From Thinopyrum elongatum (lineage: Eukaryota > Streptophyta > Magnoliopsida > Poales > Poaceae), in contig CM022298.1 in NCBI GenBank assembly GCA_011799875.1, positions 55,209,792 through 55,273,791 of the forward strand: a DNA stretch of 64,000 nucleotides, read 5' to 3'. The notes beneath the pieces are model-generated. The model ran no database searches and was not told the DNA's origin. It saw nothing but the letters and a program-made list of their open reading frames with translations. Below are positions 59,699 through 64,000 of this stretch, piece after piece. Made by a program: the position numbers and the translations under genes. Each line of letters starts with the position of its first letter. The stretch's first letter is position 1.

Positions 59699-59712
59699 TG
59701 GTATCAGAGCCG
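59699..59712 (+). promoter_or_regulatory. primer-binding site of the Gypsy element
   Basis: TGGTATCAGAGCCG lies three bases after the LTR end, matching the initiator tRNA-Met primer site common in plant LTR retrotransposons. Confidence 0.92.
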
Positions 59713-60089
59713 ACTGCCTGTAGGAAGCCCCCTCCAAATTCCTTGGCCGAAGTTGAGTCTAGAAACCGAAAAACTAATTTACTAACTTGGCTGTGTGGCT
59801 TACGGGCCCACGTCGCCAACTGGGTGGTATTAGGATCTTTTATTCCTCGTCTATACTCTGGGACTCTGATCTCTCTTCTACTCGGGTTAAATAAATTTTA
59901 CTAACGCCGACACTTAGGATCTCGTAAATCCCATCTACCCGGAGAGCTGGATGTCTGTGCGATTTCCCTGTCATTGATCTGATTAGTCTGATAATCATTT
60001 TCCTTTCCATTGTTTTGTTTAACCTTTCTCTCCGAGTTGAGTTAAACTTCTCATTGTCATTTGACAAATCTGAATTTCCTCTGTTTCAG

Positions 60090-60845
60090 ATGGACCGTTT
60101 GTTTCCACCACGTCCTACGACACAGCTTGTGCTTCGCACTTGGGCTCGTAATACCCCTGGGTTTCCAGCTGTCCTGATCGCTCTCTTGACCAGACTTGGC
60201 TACCGTTGGTATCCTGAGTACATGGTCTATGAGGTTTACCGCGAGTTCAACCAGGAACAGTACTATGCTGAAGTTCGGATTTATGATCAGCAGAACAACT
60301 CAGACACCGAGCTTCACCTTTTTCACGGATTAGGCGTGACAATTGAGATGGCAGTCCATGATGCCGCCTACTCTGCTGTCGTACGTCTCCGAGGAGAGCA
60401 CAATGCTAACTTGGATGATACTGTGTTTCGGTACATTCCGTATGCACCTGTTGGAGATGCTACTGGATACTACACAGCTATCTGTGCCCCGTACGAGTCT
60501 CGACGCTACAACCAGTGCACTCAGGCTCTGGATCGCACTGTTCGGGCTCTTGTCGTCGAGTTGTTCGCCACTCGAGCACGCTACTACGAGGCTATGACAC
60601 AGTTGCTACCAGCTGTTCGTGCAGGGATACATCCGGAGTATATTCTTTACCCACGCAGGACCGAGATGCCGCCAGGTATTGATTGGCCTGCTGTGGGAGG
60701 TCACACGCCTGCACGTGGATCTCTTCTTACAGTTCGAGACCGGGTTCTGCATCAGAGTGCATATGGAGCACAGGATCCTGCCGCGACGAACATTCGTCGT
60801 CCGCACTTGCAGTTACCCCGTTTCAGTGGTTTTCTCCGACGCTGA
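60090..60845 (+). CDS. extra ORF between primer-binding site and gag
   Basis: An intact 251-residue frame starts at the first ATG after a CTGTTTCAG that looks like a splice acceptor, and ends 253 bp before the gag ATG. It begins MDRLFPPRPTTQLVLRTWAR and includes LIALLTRLGYRWYPEYMVYE, AEVRIYDQQNNSDTELHLFH and EMAVHDAAYSAVVRLRGEHN, then an arginine-rich end. The sequence between it and gag ends in TTAGCAG, another acceptor-like end, so alternative splicing could give access to gag. There is no signal peptide, membrane segment or zinc knuckle. I do not recognise the family. Most plant Gypsy elements have no ORF here. Confidence 0.75.
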   Translation: MDRLFPPRPTTQLVLRTWARNTPGFPAVLIALLTRLGYRWYPEYMVYEVYREFNQEQYYAEVRIYDQQNNSDTELHLFHGLGVTIEMAVHDAAYSAVVRLRGEHNANLDDTVFRYIPYAPVGDATGYYTAICAPYESRRYNQCTQALDRTVRALVVELFATRARYYEAMTQLLPAVRAGIHPEYILYPRRTEMPPGIDWPAVGGHTPARGSLLTVRDRVLHQSAYGAQDPAATNIRRPHLQLPRFSGFLRR

Positions 60846-61098
60846 TGTAGCCTTTGCTATGTCACGTTGTGTACTTCCTTACCGCGTGCCTGCGTGCCGC
60901 CTAGTGTGTCTCTAGTTTTTAAATTTGCGCCGTTATGCTGTCCGTATGTACCCGACTCTGTGTATGGATCTGTATGTCTTAATCGACTACTGTTATGTAT
61001 CTGTTACACTACTTAATTTGTTGTCGAGTTACATCATGTTTGACACTAAACGCTCGCAATTGCTTTTACTAAACTACCCCCTGTTGATACTTAGCAGG

Positions 61099-64000
61099 AT
61101 GGTTAGACCAGGTGGTCGTGGTCGTGGTCGTGCCCCTGAACGCCCACCACCGCCAGACTATATGGCGGCTATGATGCAACAGTTTGAGCTTAACCGCCAG
61201 TTCATGGTTGGAATCATGGCTCAGTTTCCGCATCAGAACAACCAGAACCAGAACCCAGCTTCAATAACTTTGACAGAGTTTACGCGACTCAACCCAACGC
61301 AGTTCCGCAACTCAGACAAACCCCTGGATGCCGATGACTGGCTCCGCGACATCACTCACGAGATGGAGTCTGCTAATGTCGCCCCTGCCAACTACGTCAA
61401 CTTCGCGGCCTTTTTCTTAAAGGGCCCCGCTGCTCAATGGTGGGACACACACAAGCGTACTCTGCCTGTTGGAACAGTCATCACTTGGTATGAGTTCCAG
61501 GCTGCTTTCCGTACACGTTATATCCCTCAAGCAATTATGGAACGCATGAAGACCCAGTTCCGTAACCTCACTCAGGGCAACAAGACCGTCGAAGCTTATC
61601 AGCGGGAATTTCTAGACCTCTCCCGCTATGCTGAAGAAGACATCGCTACAGATGCACACAGACAAGAGAAGTTCCGTAATGGACTACACCCCGACCTCAA
61701 GCTTGCACTAGCTGCTCAAGACTTCAATGACTTTTCAACTTTGACGAACAAGGCTATTCTTGTTGAGACCGCTCAGATGGAACACAAGGACTCGCAGAAG
61801 CGCTATCGTGATGCTGGCTCATCTTCGGGCTCAGCATCGAAGCGTCGAGTTTGGATCCCCAACAATGCATTCCGTTCCAATGCCTCTACGCAAAAGAACA
61901 ACTATGCTGCACCACGTCTGCCTCCTCCTCCACCGAGGCAGCCAAAAGCTCAAGCTATTCAAAACAATGCTCCTCTTCGTCCTGAAGATGGTATGTGCTT
62001 CAAGTGTCGCAAACCAGGTCACCAGGCTAAAGACTGCCGCCAGAATCAGAATCAGTTAGCCTTTCCTCGTGCTGGCCGTGGCAATGGTCGTGGCAACAAC
62101 CAGACCCGCAACTATAATACTGGGTCTGCTGCACATGGTCATGGACACGCTTACAACATTGACATTGAAGAAGTCCAGGATCAACCTGCTACTGTGATGG
62201 GTACCCTTCTTGTTAACTCAGTACCTGCTTCTGTTTTATTTGATTCAGGAGCATCACATTCATTCATCTCTGGAAAATTTGCATTGATGCATGGCATTCG
62301 ATATGAGAAAATGCATACTCCGTTAGTCATTAAAACTCCCGGAGGTCACTGTCATGCTGACGTAATAGCACCTGACGTTACCGTCAAAATTAAAGGATTG
62401 GAATTCCTTGCATCGCCCATCGTCTTGAAGTCTTCCACCATAGACCTCATTCTTGGAATGGATTTGTTGAAAGCTCACATTGCTTCGATCAATTGTGCCA
62501 CTAAAGTCGTCCAACTTCTTCACCCCACCGAAGAGATAGTGAACTATACCGCCCGCATTACACGGGACGCTGAAGCTCAGATATATGCTCTGAATGCTTT
62601 GAACGCCTCACCTCTGGAAGGGATCGAGAACGTTACTGTCGTTCGAGATTTTCCAGACGTCTTTCCAGAAGAACTTCCAGGAATACCCCCGGCTAGAGCT
62701 GTCGAGTTTGTCATCGACTTGAAGCCTGGCACCGTCCCTATTGCCAAGCGACCTTATAAGATGCCTCCGCATCACCTACTCGAGCTTAAGGAAGAAATCG
62801 ACAAGTCACTTAAAAGTGGTTTCATCCGCCCCAGTTCCTCCGCTTGGGGAGCACCTTCACTCTTCGTTAAGAAGAAGGATGGAACTAACCGTTTGGTTCA
62901 GGATTATCGGCCCATTAACCAAGCCACAATCCAGAATAAATACCCACTGCCCCGGATCAATGATCTTTATGATCAACTCGCTGGATCGTCGGTGTTCTCA
63001 AAACTCGACCTGAGGTTGGGTTATCACCAGATCCGTGTCCGTGAAGAGGATATTCCCAAGACTGCATTCGTCACTCGTTATGGCTCCTATGAATACACCG
63101 TCATGTCATTTGGCCTAACGAATGCTCCAGCAACATTCTCCCGTCTGATGAATTATATATTCATGGATTACCTCGACAAATTCGTCGTGGTTTATTTGGA
63201 TGATATCCTTATCTATTCTAAGAATAAAGAAGAACATGCTGAACACCTCCGTTTGGTACTAGAAAGGCTTCGAGAACACCAGTTGTATGCCAAGTATTCC
63301 AAATGTGAATTTTGGCTTTCTGAAGTAACTTACCTTGGTCATGTAATTTCCAAGGATGGAATTGTTGTTAACCCCGAACGAGTTCAGGCTATTCTTGACT
63401 GGACTCCACCGAAGAATGTCAAGCAAGTCAGAAGTTTTCTCAGACTTGCTAGTTATTGCCGTCGATTCGTTGAGAACTTTTCCAAGATTGCAAAACCATT
63501 GACAAATCTGCTTCACAAAGGTGTTAAATTTGAGTGGACAGAAAAATGTCAAGAAAGCTTTCAGACACTAAAAGATAAATTGACATCTGCCCCAGTATTA
63601 GCACCCCCGGATTCCCAAAAAAAATTCGTGATATACTGCGATGCCTCCCGTCAAGGATTAGGCTGTGTCCTAATGCAAGAACGCAAAGTGATTGCTTATG
63701 CCTCCCGACAATTGCGTCCTCATGAAGAAAATTACCCAGTGCACGATCTCGAACTTTCTGCGGTTATTTATGCCCTGAAGCTATGGCGACATTACCTTCT
63801 CGGTAACCGTTGCAAGATATATACGGATCATCAAAGTTTGAAGTATTTATATACTCAACCGGATCTGAACCTTCGTCAACAAAGATGGCTCGAGACAATT
63901 GCCGATTATGATATGAATATCTCGTACACCCCTGGCAAGGCAAATGTAATGGCCGATGCGTTGAGCCGTAAGGCTTATTGCAGCAACCATATGGTTCAGG
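61099..64000 (+). CDS. Gypsy gag-pol polyprotein, open to window edge
   Basis: The frame is open for about 967 codons with no stop. Gag (residues ~1-290) has a GRGRGR start and the retrotransposon-gag core ([34 protein letters not shown]). A CCHC zinc knuckle starts at residue ~300 ([14 protein letters not shown]). The protease active site is at ~381-385 (FDSGASHSF). Reverse transcriptase spans ~560-760, with [22 protein letters not shown] and the catalytic YLDD at 699-702. RNase H follows ([10 protein letters not shown] at ~847, TDHQSLKYL at ~909, ADALSRK near the end). The polyprotein packages RNA and copies it into DNA in cytoplasmic particles. Integrase should follow beyond 64000. The usual PLC motif at the start of gag-type elements is not needed for this call. 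Confidence 0.93.
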   Translation, partial: MVRPGGRGRGRAPERPPPPDYMAAMMQQFELNRQFMVGIMAQFPHQNNQNQNPASITLTEFTRLNPTQFRNSDKPLDADDWLRDITHEMESANVAPANYVNFAAFFLKGPAAQWWDTHKRTLPVGTVITWYEFQAAFRTRYIPQAIMERMKTQFRNLTQGNKTVEAYQREFLDLSRYAEEDIATDAHRQEKFRNGLHPDLKLALAAQDFNDFSTLTNKAILVETAQMEHKDSQKRYRDAGSSSGSASKRRVWIPNNAFRSNASTQKNNYAAPRLPPPPPRQPKAQAIQNNAPLRPEDGMCFKCRKPGHQAKDCRQNQNQLAFPRAGRGNGRGNNQTRNYNTGSAAHGHGHAYNIDIEEVQDQPATVMGTLLVNSVPASVLFDSGASHSFISGKFALMHGIRYEKMHTPLVIKTPGGHCHADVIAPDVTVKIKGLEFLASPIVLKSSTIDLILGMDLLKAHIASINCATKVVQLLHPTEEIVNYTARITRDAEAQIYALNALNASPLEGIENVTVVRDFPDVFPEELPGIPPARAVEFVIDLKPGTVPIAKRPYKMPPHHLLELKEEIDKSLKSGFIRPSSSAWGAPSLFVKKKDGTNRLVQDYRPINQATIQNKYPLPRINDLYDQLAGSSVFSKLDLRLGYHQIRVREEDIPKTAFVTRYGSYEYTVMSFGLTNAPATFSRLMNYIFMDYLDKFVVVYLDDILIYSKNKEEHAEHLRLVLERLREHQLYAKYSKCEFWLSEVTYLGHVISKDGIVVNPERVQAILDWTPPKNVKQVRSFLRLASYCRRFVENFSKIAKPLTNLLHKGVKFEWTEKCQESFQTLKDKLTSAPVLAPPDSQKKFVIYCDASRQGLGCVLMQERKVIAYASRQLRPHEENYPVHDLELSAVIYALKLWRHYLLGNRCKIYTDHQSLKYLYTQPDLNLRQQRWLETIADYDMNISYTPGKANVMADALSRKAYCSNHMVQ

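Larger units (their letters stand above)
55584..64000 (+). mobile_element. Gypsy LTR retrotransposon, 5' part
   Basis: It comprises a 5' LTR (55584-59695), primer-binding site, an extra ORF, then gag-protease-reverse transcriptase-RNase H in one open frame to the window edge. Integrase and the 3' LTR lie outside. The intact frame indicates a young copy. The domain order gag-PR-RT-RH with tRNA-Met priming is typical of Gypsy; a chromovirus lineage is possible but needs the integrase end. Confidence 0.92.

Overview
This is plant nuclear DNA, almost certainly from a Triticeae grass (wheat, barley or Aegilops group). The evidence is nested transposons with grass hallmarks: an Angela/BARE-type Copia element, a CACTA element with CACTAGTAG ends and GGTCCCGGTT subterminal repeats, and Stowaway MITEs with CTCCCTCC ends and TA duplications. 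The AVT1, ubiquitin-conjugating (E2) and F-box-associated gene relics have plant intron-exon structure. No operon, CRISPR array, rRNA or tRNA gene was seen. Every host gene I could recognise is broken. The only uninterrupted long coding regions belong to the Gypsy element at the right end.

Layout. 1-2700 is most of a long Gypsy LTR on the minus strand; its tip lies in the tail of a Harbinger-like element (2701-3372). 3373-7045 is degraded sequence holding an LTR-like fragment and a UBC23/24-type E2 pseudogene split by a 179-bp hairpin MITE. 7049-8156 is a PIF/Harbinger-like element with TAA duplications. 9155-16066 is an AVT1-type vacuolar amino-acid transporter gene with ten recognisable exons. 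Its second exon is missing, exon 8 has a stop codon, and a 3.7-kb TIR element with a ~318-bp tandem array fills intron 1. 16067-18642 holds diverged repeats and a small CACTA MITE.

18648-28610 is a complete but decayed Angela-like Copia element (minus strand) carrying two hAT insertions with perfect 8-bp duplications. 29803-46333 is a 16.5-kb CACTA transposon with GGA duplications. It has a two-exon accessory gene, a TNPD transposase with two stop codons, and a second gene joining a Transposase_24-type region to a Ulp1-like protease domain. Its middle contains a 10-N gap flanked by two nearly identical ~3-kb copies, which looks like an unmerged contig overlap. 46337-53300 holds a LINE endonuclease fragment, a diverged tandem duplication and a LINE-like tail. 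54182-55112 is an F-box-associated pseudogene on the minus strand. 55584-64000 is the 5' part of a Gypsy element of the same family as 1-2700, with a 4.1-kb LTR, a PBS, an extra ORF ahead of gag, and an open gag-pol frame running off the window.

The most unusual items are a two-exon reading frame inside the 4-kb Gypsy LTR whose first exon has kept its frame and borders in both copies, the extra ORF before gag, an internal copy of the CACTA subterminal repeats beside a second TATA box, a ~470-bp hairpin inside the CACTA element, the gap-flanking duplication, and clustered SUMO-type motifs in the F-box-associated relic. I see no clear evidence of a wholly new system.
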